From contig JARVJW010000117.1 in assembly GCA_029775955.1 (NCBI GenBank), positions 1 to 24,624 of the forward strand: a stretch of DNA of 24,624 nucleotides, in the 5' to 3' direction. Under the pieces are notes generated by a model. The model was not told where the DNA came from. It did not search any database and was given only the letters and a program-made list of their open reading frames with translations. Of this stretch, positions 6,853 through 14,328 are shown one piece after another; within the stretch, counting starts at the first letter, position 1; the number at the start of each line of letters is the position of its first letter. This stretch comes from Nitrososphaeria archaeon (GTDB lineage: Archaea; Thermoproteota; Nitrososphaeria; Conexivisphaerales; UBA164). The position numbers were made by a program, and so were the translations under genes.

Positions 6853-7600
6853 TTAATAACACTTTTCATATTCATATCTATCTGCCCACAATTGTTGAAT
6901 ATAAGGCTGCATTGGCAGCTTCCGCCATTTATCCCATTTTCTGTAGAATGCCTGCATTGGTTTTTCCAGCCTGTCGAGATCCAATGGCACACGCAGGCCT
7001 TCTTTCATTACGGTATGTAATGTACTCCTCCACTAAATAGAAATGTTTGACTCGAGCTGTAAAGAGCCTTGCTACTTGATGGTGTCCAACTCTTTTTGGC
7101 ATTGCCCCGTTTGGTAAGGTGTTCCTGGAATTAGGTTATGCCAGGTGCCTTATTATCTCCGTAGTTCGCAAAAAAACGCAAAATATATTTACAATTATTG
7201 CCTTAGACCTGTCCCATGTTGCGACCGATTTATCAAGCAGGGCGTTGTCTGCTGTGGCTTCGTCAAATAGGCCCCATCCTTGATGTATCATCAATGTAAG
7301 CTATTAACTGCTTATCTTTTCACCTGTAATCCCCCATCATAATCCGTATGCCAGAGGGAGTTTATGTGCTTCCTTTCATATTTTACCTACCTCTCTTATT
7401 GCCCTGAAATGCAGCAAGCCCGTGATCGTTTAATATGTGGTGTATGTGATATATTAATTCCTCACTAAGTATATGGTAACAGTGTTTGACGGATATGGAG
7501 CAGAAATAGTTCCAGAACCTTTTCATGTGCTTAAAGTAATTCCAGGCCTCTTGGGGGTTGGCACTTTGCTGTGTTCCTGAATTAAAGCCAAGCTACCCTT
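6853..7600 (-). pseudogene. IS481-like transposase, decayed, copy 2 (central and C-terminal part)
   Basis: On the minus strand, frames interrupted by many stops give KVPTPKRPGITLS, YHIHHILNDHGLAAFQGNKR, LWHTDYDGGLQVK (first catalytic Asp), FDEATADNALLDKSVATW, and a C-terminal EYITYRNEEGLRVPLDLDRL tail ending at a stop near 6853. The missing N-terminal helix-turn-helix lies at 8750-8863, beyond the IS607-like element, so this copy seems to have been split by that insertion. Confidence 0.7.
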
Positions 7601-7612
7601 AACTAGCCCACA

Positions 7613-8715
7613 CCGTTTCTGAAAGGTTATAATTTCTTATAACCATCATTCGGAGCGTTGACCTTCAAGCCCGCTCCGGCCACTTTAGGCTCATGGCCGG
7701 TGTACAGGTATTCATCATTCAAAGAAGGCCATCCGCACTCACGGTAGCCGCAGGGTTATGGCAAGCCAGTCTGTCGTAGTCCACGCCACAGGTTTCGCAT
7801 TTCGATATCAAGCAGTCAGCTTATCACCACAGACAGGACACTCAGTTCCTCTTGGGTTCACGTAAACTGTCTTGAATGAGGACTTGTATTCAATCATCTT
7901 CTGGTAAGCCTTTCATTTGTTCAACTTTGTCCTGAACTTCCTGTTGTTTCCACTAGTCCAAGTCTTCAAAGACAAACGATGCGCCTGGGTTTTCCTTTAC
8001 AGTAGCAAGGCATCATTGACACGGTTCTTCTGCCTACTTCTGGCCTGGCGCAGTTTCCTGTACTTTTTCTGCCTATTGTGCTTCTGCAGGCTCTTCCTCC
8101 TCTTGGAGAAATCGTTCTGTATGTGCGCTGTGTCAGTTCCTTTCAGCACAGCCTGCCATAACTCAGCAAACGTGGAATCTATCGTGAAGTCCTGCGCCAC
8201 GAAGCTAGGGTCCTTTTCCGATATGGTTAACAAACACAAAATTGTCAGTCAGCAAGAGCTCTGAAGCTTTGCCCTTGCTGTATGCCAGGAAGTGCTTGTT
8301 CTCAGTGTTTATTGGGACGTAAGCGTAATGCCTGGGCTGGAGCGTTACTTTGTCACCTTCAACAGCTCGCCGTCAATCCTCATTTCAAGCTTCTTCACAT
8401 CAGATATCCTCAGCTAGCCATGACGGTTCTTCTTGTATGACCGGAGCATGGCAACGGCAGAAACGGGGCCGAGGTGGTGAATCGCATAATCGTAGTTTGA
8501 CACGAACCACGGCTTGACCTCAATGCAATTGGCGAAGGTATCCTATTGCAATATGTATAGCCATTTCATAGGCAACTTCAATAGCATACCTTATCGCGTT
8601 CTGCATGTCCGTGAGGTACTTCCTCTTGTGGATCGTAGTGCCCGACAATTATCCCCCCTGGATCTCCATGGATGGCTCATGGCTTTATCACCTTCAGTAT
8701 TTCCTTTATCTTCAT
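7613..8715 (-). pseudogene. tnpB: IS607-type TnpB (Fanzor/Cas12-ancestor nuclease) pseudogene, copy A
   Basis: Minus-strand fragments reassemble a TnpB: RYAIEVAYEMAIHIAIGY near the start, RISDVKKLEMRIDGELLKV, RHYAYVPINTENKHFLAYSK, KHNRQKKYRKLRQARSRQKN (intact frame 7997-8239), and the zinc finger YVNPRGTECPVCGDKL, then KCETCGVDYDR. The C-terminal tail is LNDEYLYTGHEPKVA. Stops and frameshifts occur throughout. The 5' end (KEILKVIKP, then a stop) is the last part of an IS607 TnpA recombinase, so tnpA once preceded it. About 1.1 kb is closely matched by 22341-23441; 7651-7840 has only about one difference from that copy. Confidence 0.85.
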
Positions 8716-8720
8716 ATATA

Positions 8721-8763
8721 TTATAGCTACTTATAAAGATCATCGTGACTGTTCCTAACCCTA
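8721..8763 (-). repeat. Shared upstream motif of mobile elements, copy 1
   Basis: On the plus strand it reads ttata...acttataaagat, then tgttcctaaccc. Read on the minus strand it holds an archaeal TATA-like atctttataag just upstream of the element's coding start. Related copies lie at 19608-19651 and 23918-23961, each upstream of a minus-strand transposon gene. Confidence 0.5.
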
Positions 8764-8863
8764 CAGCTTACTATCTGTGCTGTGGTCAAGATTCCTTCTA
8801 CCTTTTCTTTGATCATCCAGTGCAGCTTGATATCTGTAAGCTTTATTGCGGGTCTATAGTTAC
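8750..8863 (-). pseudogene. N-terminal helix-turn-helix piece of the split IS481-like copy 2
   Basis: The minus strand reads AIKLTDIKLHWMIKEKVEG, then ILTTAQIVSCRVRN. It is the same N-terminal HTH as in the plus-strand copy at 6357 (KLTDNSILWIIKQK). It ends where the IS607-like element begins and is in the same orientation as the rest of the transposase at 6853-7600, which supports a nested insertion. Confidence 0.6.
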
Positions 8864-8933
8864 TGCGTATTAATAATAAAAAGAAAAGAGAGGGAACTAT
8901 ATCCATGACAATTATTTATTAACATTACAATAT

Positions 8934-9497
8934 CTAGCCGTTGGAAGCCATCAAGTACCCAGAAAAGGCAATGGCCCAAAGCAAAATTGGGTAAACTATG
9001 ATCCTTTCCATGCCCCCTGGGCCTAATGAATAATAAACATTCAAAATATATAACACAAGGGCTATTAATGTTATTGCACCACAAGAAATCGAGATAAAAT
9101 TGAGCGGTAATTTTATTATTTTATATGAAAGGATTGAACTTAAGCCACCAAAAAGGAAAGCTATTAACGACATAGCTAAATGCAGATTTAACGGGGAGCC
9201 TTCAGGGAAAATTCCAACGCCAATTGCCCCAACCCCCGCAAGTATCATAGTAGCTAAAAACTGATGCCGTCTAAACTTTAAAAATATTGTATAAGATGAT
9301 ATTAATACAAACATTCCAAATATGATTATTGATGTGTTAAATATATATGCGGTTCCACCTATACCCAAATCACTTATGTAATTTTTGCTTATAGAGTAAG
9401 ATGGGTATAAAGCTTCAGAAACTATCATAGCAATTATAAATTGGAATGTACCTAAAAATAAGAATGCTCCGGAAAACTTTGAATAATTAATTTTCAT
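8934..9497 (-). CDS. DUF998 family integral membrane protein
   Basis: A 187-residue protein with about six hydrophobic helices, near residues 10-28, 50-72, 78-96, 106-123, 132-152 and 166-183. The N-terminal loop YPSYSISKNYISDLGIGG and the HRRHQFL..MILAGVGAIGVGIFPE-type segment are typical of archaeal DUF998 proteins. Function is unknown. It is intact although surrounded on both sides by transposon wrecks. A TATA-like stretch (tatatataa) lies 20-30 bases before the ATG. It could be resident or cargo; nothing in its AT content distinguishes it from the host genes. Confidence 0.85.
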   Translation of the reverse strand: MKINYSKFSGAFLFLGTFQFIIAMIVSEALYPSYSISKNYISDLGIGGTAYIFNTSIIIFGMFVLISSYTIFLKFRRHQFLATMILAGVGAIGVGIFPEGSPLNLHLAMSLIAFLFGGLSSILSYKIIKLPLNFISISCGAITLIALVLYILNVYYSLGPGGMERIIVYPILLWAIAFSGYLMASNG

Positions 9498-9588
9498 AAT
9501 TATTTTGTAAGTAAGTATTATATATAAATGTTTTTAAATTTATGCTATGTTGCATTAATTGATTATTCCCGGCCAATGAACAAATTAA

Positions 9589-10418
9589 TTAAGGCATGTG
9601 TCCCTTTGTCCAGCTTGTGCCACCGCGATGCGCCTCCACAACATTATATGTGAAAATGGTCATTATTTCGTTGAATATTCCTGCATCAAGCGCTGATGAT
9701 ACGTACTCTCCTAGCATTCTCTTTAACAAATATCGCTTCCACCTCTGTCCGTATCTGTGCTTCCATGCAGTTGGATCATTGAGGAACTCCCTAACTACCT
9801 TTGACCTAACCCTTAGATTTTCCAGTGAAGTTGATCTTGGGCTTTATTACAGGCTCTGCGCCCATGGCTGCACTGAAGTTATCCCTGGAGTCATAGGCCG
9901 AATCACCAAACACCTTATTCACTTTGTCCATTGCACCGTTAACAAGCTTGCTGAACTCCTTCCCGTCAGCCGTATGTTCATCTGTTACCTCCACGCCGGT
10001 TATGAGGTGATTAGCTATATCACATGAAATGTGCAGCTTTACCCATCCCCTCCTCCTATCTGATCAATTCACCCTTATTGAATATCTTGGTGAGCCAATT
10101 GTCATGTCAACAGGATTATCCTTGTCATATTCCAAGCGGAACCTTCAGCCCCTTCTGCCTCCTGCAGATCTGGGTATAAGATGGTATCCTGGCTCCCCAT
10201 ATTCCACTAAGCATCTCGGTCTGCCTGTAGTCCAAAGTACTCCTTTACGGCCAGTAGCATCAGTGCATCAGAGTAGGCATAGGGCTTTCCCCTTTTTCCT
10301 TCATTCATCCTCTTCAGCCTGGTTAATCAGGAGGTCAGCATTAACAAATATATCAAATGTTGACAAGCTTTTCATTATACTCTTTCCAATCCCTATTTGC
10401 CAAGGTGGGTCAATGTAA
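9589..10418 (-). pseudogene. IS5-type DDE transposase pseudogene
   Basis: The minus strand contains DWKEYNEKLV near the start, DIFVNADLLINQAEEDE, then YDKDNPVDMTIGSPRYSIRV and RRGWVKLHIS. An open segment follows at 9806-9994 (GVEVTDEHTADGKEFSKL...VFGDSAYDSRDNF), and the C-terminus is RWKRYLLKRMLGEYVSSALD. The order and the motifs VKLH, V(T)DEHTADGKEF and GDSAYDS are those of DDE_Tnp_1 (IS5/IS4-like) transposases. At least three frame changes and several stops make it inactive. A first-exon-like fragment of the same family is at the window's left edge. Confidence 0.8.
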
Positions 10419-10539
10419 ATTTGTGGCGTTAATAATTAAAATAGTAATATCAAATAAGTTTGATCATCTGGTACAATTAATGCAACAAAGCAGCTAAATA
10501 GAAAAGCTTAAGATATAGACTTTCAATATTCGAGCTTAT

Positions 10540-10821
10540 ATGCCACATAATAAGGGGTACCGAAGAAAAACCAGGCAACTTTTGAGTTCAGAGGGTAAGA
10601 GGGGATTATCTTATTTATTAAATGAATACAAGGTGGGCGATAAGGCCGTAATAAAAATTGATCCAACACAGCATAGAGGAATGCCTCACAGGAGATTTTA
10701 TGGTAAAGTGGGCACAATCAAAGAAATTGGCAAAAGATCTATTTCATTGAATGTGATGATTGGTAACAAAGAAAAGAGCATTTATACAAGGTATGAACAC
10801 ATTAGGCCTTTTAAGGGTTGA
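10540..10821 (+). CDS. rpl21e: 50S ribosomal protein L21e (eL21)
   Basis: A 93-residue protein, MPHNKGYRRKTRQLLSS onward, with the L21e core YKVGDKAVIKIDPTQHRGMP and the RFYGKVGTI(K)E...RSISLNV motif; it ends RYEHIRPFKG. It is a component of the large subunit near the central protuberance/5S RNA. Its stop is 7 bases before the rpoF ATG, giving the archaeal L21e-rpoF operon order. An AT-rich TATA-like aagatatag lies about 25 bases before the ATG and no Shine-Dalgarno is visible, so it is probably leaderless. Confidence 0.96.
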   Translation: MPHNKGYRRKTRQLLSSEGKRGLSYLLNEYKVGDKAVIKIDPTQHRGMPHRRFYGKVGTIKEIGKRSISLNVMIGNKEKSIYTRYEHIRPFKG

Positions 10822-10828
10822 TTTTTTT

Positions 10829-11149
10829 ATGGCTAAAATAGAAAGAGTCTCTAAGATAACAATGCACGAAGCTAAAGAACTTTTGTCAAAGGATCAAGCA
10901 GAATTGGATGACCTACAAAGAAGAACCTTGGAATATTTAAATGCTTTCTCTAAGCTGCAGCCGGAAAAGGCAAGATTCTTTGTTAACAGGCTTGTTAATG
11001 AAGCATCATTAGACGAAGATATTGCCATCCAACTAGTTAATATCTATCCGGATACAGTAGAAGAAATAAGGACTTATCTTGTTAGCTGGAAGAAGTTAGT
11101 TACTACTGAAACACTAGAAAAAATATATAATATTTTACATAAAGCTTGA
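10829..11149 (+). CDS. rpoF: RNA polymerase subunit F (Rpb4 homologue)
   Basis: A 106-residue helical protein: MAKIERVSKITMHEAKELLS, QRRTLEYLNAFSKLQPEKAR and LVNEASLDEDIAIQLVNIYP are typical of archaeal RpoF. With RpoE it forms the stalk of RNA polymerase. The frame is open back to a GTG/ATG at 10760 within L21e, but the family begins at the ATG at 10829, 7 bases after the L21e stop. That start uses the T-run ttttttt directly before it and has no clear ribosome-binding site, suggesting coupling to L21e translation. Confidence 0.93.
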   Translation: MAKIERVSKITMHEAKELLSKDQAELDDLQRRTLEYLNAFSKLQPEKARFFVNRLVNEASLDEDIAIQLVNIYPDTVEEIRTYLVSWKKLVTTETLEKIYNILHKA

Positions 11150-11224
11150 CAGAAAGCCCTGAACCAAAATTTTTGAATAAATCCAGTAGATATACAGATA
11201 GTAATGTTTCACATTTAACTAGAT

Positions 11225-11269
11225 AAGTTGTTTCTAAACGGAAAAATGCAAAACTAGAAAATACAACTT
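11225..11269. repeat. Inverted repeat after rpoF
   Basis: aagttgt (11225-11231) pairs with acaactt (11263-11269), with more partial pairing inside (ttcta / tagaa). It lies 75 bases beyond rpoF and just left of the IS4-like pseudogene. It may be a transcript-end hairpin or an element end. Bases 11218-11247 also look like a diverged direct copy of 12122-12147. Confidence 0.35.
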
Positions 11270-11284
11270 AAATTTTAACCATTT

Positions 11285-12116
11285 AGCTCCCACTAGGAAG
11301 CCTCATCGTACACTACCATTTGGGTGGGCCAGTTCCTTCCCTTATCACCTCTTCAACGGTGCGCCTGAATTTATATGCTGTGATTGCTAAGCATTGTACA
11401 GAATTACTGCAAGTAAATCACCCTTACAACAAAATTCCTGCTTGATTGCCTTAATCCTATCTTTTATGTATGCTCCACTTGTACTCTTCGAGGACCATAT
11501 CTATCATTTGTTCAGCATTATCAAAATTTTGTAGCAAATGCCATATATCTGTCCTCAGACCTGTCATTCTTATAATCCCTATTTGACCATGGTGTAATAA
11601 ATTTCCAGCAGGCAGCTCTGTATTGCTTTATGACCCTCTCGTTATATCGGAATTATGAAACCCTTCCAGCAACCTTCAATGGTGAAGAACTCCCTGTCCA
11701 TGAGGAAGAACAGGGGCTTAGTTAATTCTTAAGCAATTACACATTGAACCTAGTAACTGGAAAGCGTAAAGGCCTTGCCAACAACGCTTATCGTAGCAAA
11801 GTTTGTCAGCGTTTATCTTGCCCCTCGTAACATCTATGTCGATCTTGCCATGTCTCTGTGCAGTCTATAGCCATCATCCTTAACATAATGCTTCTGCCGG
11901 TTAATGCTTTTACAGCATAATCCAAGCCTGTGAAGAATCAGTAGATGGAACATTAGTGCTTTTGAGCCAGTTAAGGTTATATTGTTGACTGACCTTATTA
12001 TGCTTTCAATTATATATTGGGAATGGTATGATAAAGTTCTGATATGTGGCTTTAGAGGATAACTTGTGCTTTTGTGCCTCATTGGTTTGTTCATCACTAA
12101 AACGCGTAAGCTAATG
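11285..12116 (-). pseudogene. IS4-like transposase pseudogene
   Basis: Minus-strand pieces in changing frames: an N-terminal region around LHRLGLCCKSINRQKHYVKD, then DGYRLHRDMARST. The DDE-domain strand follows as PLFFLMDREFFTIEGCWKGF, then YNERVIKQYRAACWKFITPW (the Y...R-like region of IS4 elements, where ER.IKQYRA is typical), and lastly AVILYNA and YKFRRTVEEVIREGTGPP. Many stops and frameshifts. It lies between L21e-rpoF and Elf1-GGGPS. Its 5' end adjoins the terminal repeat at 12117-12165. Confidence 0.65.
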
Positions 12117-12165
12117 AAACCCTAAATAAATTGTTCTAAAAGAAATGTTATAATTTCGGAAGTAC
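12117..12165 (-). repeat. Insertion-sequence end, copy 2 (inverted partner of 6234-6282)
   Basis: A 30-base perfect core (12117-12146), with 44 of 49 positions matching over the whole stretch. It lies directly upstream of the minus-strand IS4-like pseudogene and is taken to be the 5' terminus of that element. Confidence 0.6.
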
Positions 12166-12181
12166 TGTATAATAATGAATA

Positions 12182-12208
12182 AATTTATATAATTTATATA
12201 ATTTATAA
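12182..12208. repeat. Three tandem 9-bp units, AT only
   Basis: aatttatat, aatttatat, aatttataa in a row, in the gap between the IS4-like end and the Elf1-like promoter. It is probably slippage-prone AT DNA. The rest of 12209-12320 shows no gene. Confidence 0.6.
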
Positions 12209-12320
12209 TGTACATAATCGAGTATAATTATAAAGGCATCACCTGTTGCTTTCATCCATAAATGGTGTGGGTTTTAACGCTTGCTGTTAATAAAATTATA
12301 TCATAAACGCTTTGGTTAAG

Positions 12321-12329
12321 TTTATAAAA
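12321..12329 (+). promoter_or_regulatory. TATA box for the Elf1-like/GGGPS operon
   Basis: tttataaaa would start transcription near 12347-12353. That is downstream of the ATG at 12338, so that codon would not be in the mRNA; this supports the start at 12380 (or 12374). Confidence 0.55.
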
Positions 12330-12379
12330 AAGCAGGAATGATAACCATTTATATAAGGGCATTAAAACAATTTATGATA

Positions 12380-12610
12380 ATGACAAGGAAAAAAAGGAGA
12401 GTTATTAAGCCAGTTAGGAGGACAATACCAGAGATTTTGAGATGCCCCAAATGTGGTTCAATATCTGTAAAAGTTATTAAAAACGAAAATGGCTGGAGTG
12501 TTATATGTGGAAACTGTGGCTTAAAATATCAAAAGCCTGAATCAAAACAAGAATATATAGATGTCTACAATGAGTTTGTTGATGCTTTTAATTCAGGGAA
12601 AATATCATGA
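12380..12610 (+). CDS. Elf1-like zinc-ribbon transcription elongation factor homologue
   Basis: A 76-residue protein: basic start MTRKKRRVIKPVRRTIPEIL, then a four-cysteine ribbon CPKCGS...ISVKVIKNENGWSVICGNCG. This is the layout of eukaryotic Elf1 and its archaeal homologues, which bind RNA polymerase near the DNA entry path. The frame begins earlier (ATG at 12338), but the TATA box at 12321 and the family start favour 12380. The last codon overlaps the next gene's ATG by 4 bases (ATGA). The same zinc-ribbon/GGGP synthase pairing is, to my knowledge, seen in Thaumarchaeota. Confidence 0.82.
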   Translation: MTRKKRRVIKPVRRTIPEILRCPKCGSISVKVIKNENGWSVICGNCGLKYQKPESKQEYIDVYNEFVDAFNSGKIS

Positions 12611-13362
12611 ATATACCAAACAAGTATGGGACAGTTGAAACGTATTTAAATCAAAGAAGAAAAGAGAAGGCACTATGTCTTCCATTAATAGACCCGGTAA
12701 ATCAAAATCTGGATTTGTTAGTTGACACAGTAAGGGAACTGGAAAAAAACAATGCTGACGCTTTGCTTGTAGGGGGATCTACTATGGTTGATGTGACATT
12801 TTTAGATGATGTGATATTAAAAATCAAATCTATATCACAAATCCCAGTGATATTGTTCCCTAATAACATAACTGGAATTTCAAAAAATGCTGATGCAATA
12901 CTATATATGATGCTTATGAATTCAGAAAATACATATTATGTTGTTGAAGCTCAGGTCTTGGGATCTGGCTTGATTTATAAATATCATATAGAGCCCATTC
13001 CTACGGGATACATTGTGATAAATGCGGGTTCAGCAGTATCTCATATAGGCCATGCAAGGCCTTTGCCCAACAACAGGGAATTGATTTCACTTTACTCTCT
13101 TGCTGCGAAATATTTTGGTTTTAGATTACTGTATCTTGAAGGTGGATCTGGAACAGTTCTCCCAATTTCATCTGATATGGTGGAGGCCGCAAAAAAATAC
13201 TTTAATGGTTTATTAATTGTGGGAGGGGGGATACGAGATAAACGGACAGCTACCTCTTTATTAAAGGCGGGCGCTGATGGACTAGTGATAGGGAATTTAT
13301 TAGAGGAAAAAAATGGCGCAAATAAATTTTCTGAAATTTCAAGCTTATTGAAATCATATTAA
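12607..13362 (+). CDS. Geranylgeranylglyceryl phosphate synthase
   Basis: A 251-residue TIM-barrel protein of the GGGPS/PcrB family: LIDPVNQN at 27-34 (Mg/phosphate site), VGGSTM 55-60, PNNITGIS 85-92, YIVINAGSAVSHIG 135-148, YLEGGSG 176-182, VGGGIR 205-210 and IGN 228-230 (phosphate-binding glycines). It joins geranylgeranyl diphosphate to sn-glycerol-1-phosphate, the first committed step of archaeal ether-lipid synthesis, at the membrane. Translationally coupled to the Elf1-like gene upstream. It ends convergently, 5 bases from the gene at 13368-13721, inside a 14-bp tandem duplication. Confidence 0.96.
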   Translation: MNIPNKYGTVETYLNQRRKEKALCLPLIDPVNQNLDLLVDTVRELEKNNADALLVGGSTMVDVTFLDDVILKIKSISQIPVILFPNNITGISKNADAILYMMLMNSENTYYVVEAQVLGSGLIYKYHIEPIPTGYIVINAGSAVSHIGHARPLPNNRELISLYSLAAKYFGFRLLYLEGGSGTVLPISSDMVEAAKKYFNGLLIVGGGIRDKRTATSLLKAGADGLVIGNLLEEKNGANKFSEISSLLKSY

Positions 13363-13378
13363 CAAAATCATATTAACA
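13351..13378. repeat. 14-bp perfect tandem duplication across two convergent gene ends
   Basis: aaatcatattaaca occurs at 13351-13364 and again at 13365-13378. The first unit holds the GGGPS stop codon (TAA at 13360); the second holds the stop of the minus-strand gene (13368-13370). Confidence 0.9.
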
Positions 13379-13721
13379 TAGCTTCTATTATTTTATCCAG
13401 ATTTTCCAGCGCTGAATCAGAAAATACACCTTCTTCAGATAGTTTTTTTAGTGTTTCAGCTAATTCTAGCAAATTTGTGATATATTCTTTTTTAAGGAAC
13501 CCCAAGTAAAATCCTAAGATAAAAGTATACAATGATTCCTTTATATTTGTTCTTCCCTGCTTTCTAATTGTGGAAATTTCGCCGCTGGGTTTAGATTTCA
13601 TTCTCTCAATTTCTTGTTTATTAAATAGGCGTTCGGCTAATAACAACGAAGAGCTAACAGCCTCTACCTGTAATTTTGTAAGGTTAGACCGTTTTAATAT
13701 TTCATCAAAATATAGATCCAT
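13368..13721 (-). CDS. Small predicted helical protein of unknown function
   Basis: 117 residues, MDLYFDEILKRSNLTKLQVE onward. I do not recognise the family with confidence. The N-terminal half (NLTKLQVEAVSSSLLLAERL, then FNKQEIERMKSKPSGEISTI) could form a helix-turn-helix followed by basic, Gly/Ser linker residues (IRKQGRTNIKESLY). A hydrophobic helix YTFILGFYLGFL follows near 67-78, and the C-terminus is an acidic amphipathic helix (LLELAETLKKLSEEG). The coding potential looks real: single strong frame, ATG start, TATA-like upstream DNA. It is divergent from the wHTH-kdp operon and shares a 111-base promoter region with it, so a regulatory link is possible but unproven. Confidence 0.7.
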   Translation of the reverse strand: MDLYFDEILKRSNLTKLQVEAVSSSLLLAERLFNKQEIERMKSKPSGEISTIRKQGRTNIKESLYTFILGFYLGFLKKEYITNLLELAETLKKLSEEGVFSDSALENLDKIIEAMLI

Positions 13722-13832
13722 AGAATCAACTTACTATATAATTTTATATAGTTTATGCTTAATTTGTAATTTCATAATTAACATAGGGTAAAACAACAAA
13801 ATTTAATAATACGAATCATAATAAAAATAGTT

Positions 13833-14321
13833 ATGCTTGATATCACGATTATATCAGATATCACAACAATTATTGCATTAATATTATCTATTATCGCGGT
13901 ATCATATATCATGAATTATAGATTGAAGTTAAAAGATTTTGAATTGATAAGTGATGTGATTGCCCTACAAAATAACAAGATAGCGGATATTGCATGGAAA
14001 ATAGACTTATTATCGAGAAAAACCCCATCATCAGAAAATGGCACAAAACACATTAATGAGGCAGCATCATCTGAAAGCCTCACAACATTAACCGTTAAAG
14101 AACCAATAAAAAAGCACCAAGTAAATGAGCTGGAGAGTATTATAATAAATAATCTGAAAAATCAAGAATTAACCAGTTCAGAAATACAGGCGATAGTTGG
14201 AAAAACTAGAGAACATGTAAGCAGGACATTAAAAAAAATGGTGGATGAGGGGACATTAGAACGGGATGAATCACATAAACCTTATAAATACAAGCTAATT
14301 TCTAAAAGCAATCTAGAGTGA
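13833..14321 (+). CDS. Membrane-anchored winged-helix protein, putative Kdp operon regulator
   Basis: 162 residues. One hydrophobic segment at about 5-28 (IISDITTIIALILSIIAVSY) is followed by basic RLKLKDF and a helix/coil region with a polar linker (about 65-100). A C-terminal winged HTH spans about 105-158 (ELESIIINNLKNQELTSSEI, then VGKTREHVSRTLKKMVDEGT, then a wing with KPYKYKLI). The layout suggests a signal-anchor protein with its DNA-binding domain in the cytoplasm. Its stop is 7 bases before the kdpA start, so it is in the same operon. No KdpD/KdpE is visible, which makes it the obvious candidate regulator (inference). It starts with ATG 13833; the AT-rich tttaataat 20-30 bases upstream is a possible TATA box. 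Confidence 0.8.
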   Translation: MLDITIISDITTIIALILSIIAVSYIMNYRLKLKDFELISDVIALQNNKIADIAWKIDLLSRKTPSSENGTKHINEAASSESLTTLTVKEPIKKHQVNELESIIINNLKNQELTSSEIQAIVGKTREHVSRTLKKMVDEGTLERDESHKPYKYKLISKSNLE

Positions 14322-14328
14322 ATTTACG

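Noticed and set aside
7917..8264. 115-codon plus-strand open frame
   Set aside because: It is antisense to the TnpB pseudogene, which has clear TnpB motifs on the minus strand.
9596..10418. Two long plus-strand open frames (9596-10027, 10029-10418)
   Set aside because: They are the reverse of the IS5-type transposase pseudogene; the minus strand has the recognisable DDE motifs.
12182..12208. Tandem 9-mer as a replication-origin iteron
   Set aside because: Only three AT-only units, with no origin-recognition-box-like motif and no cdc6/orc1 gene nearby.
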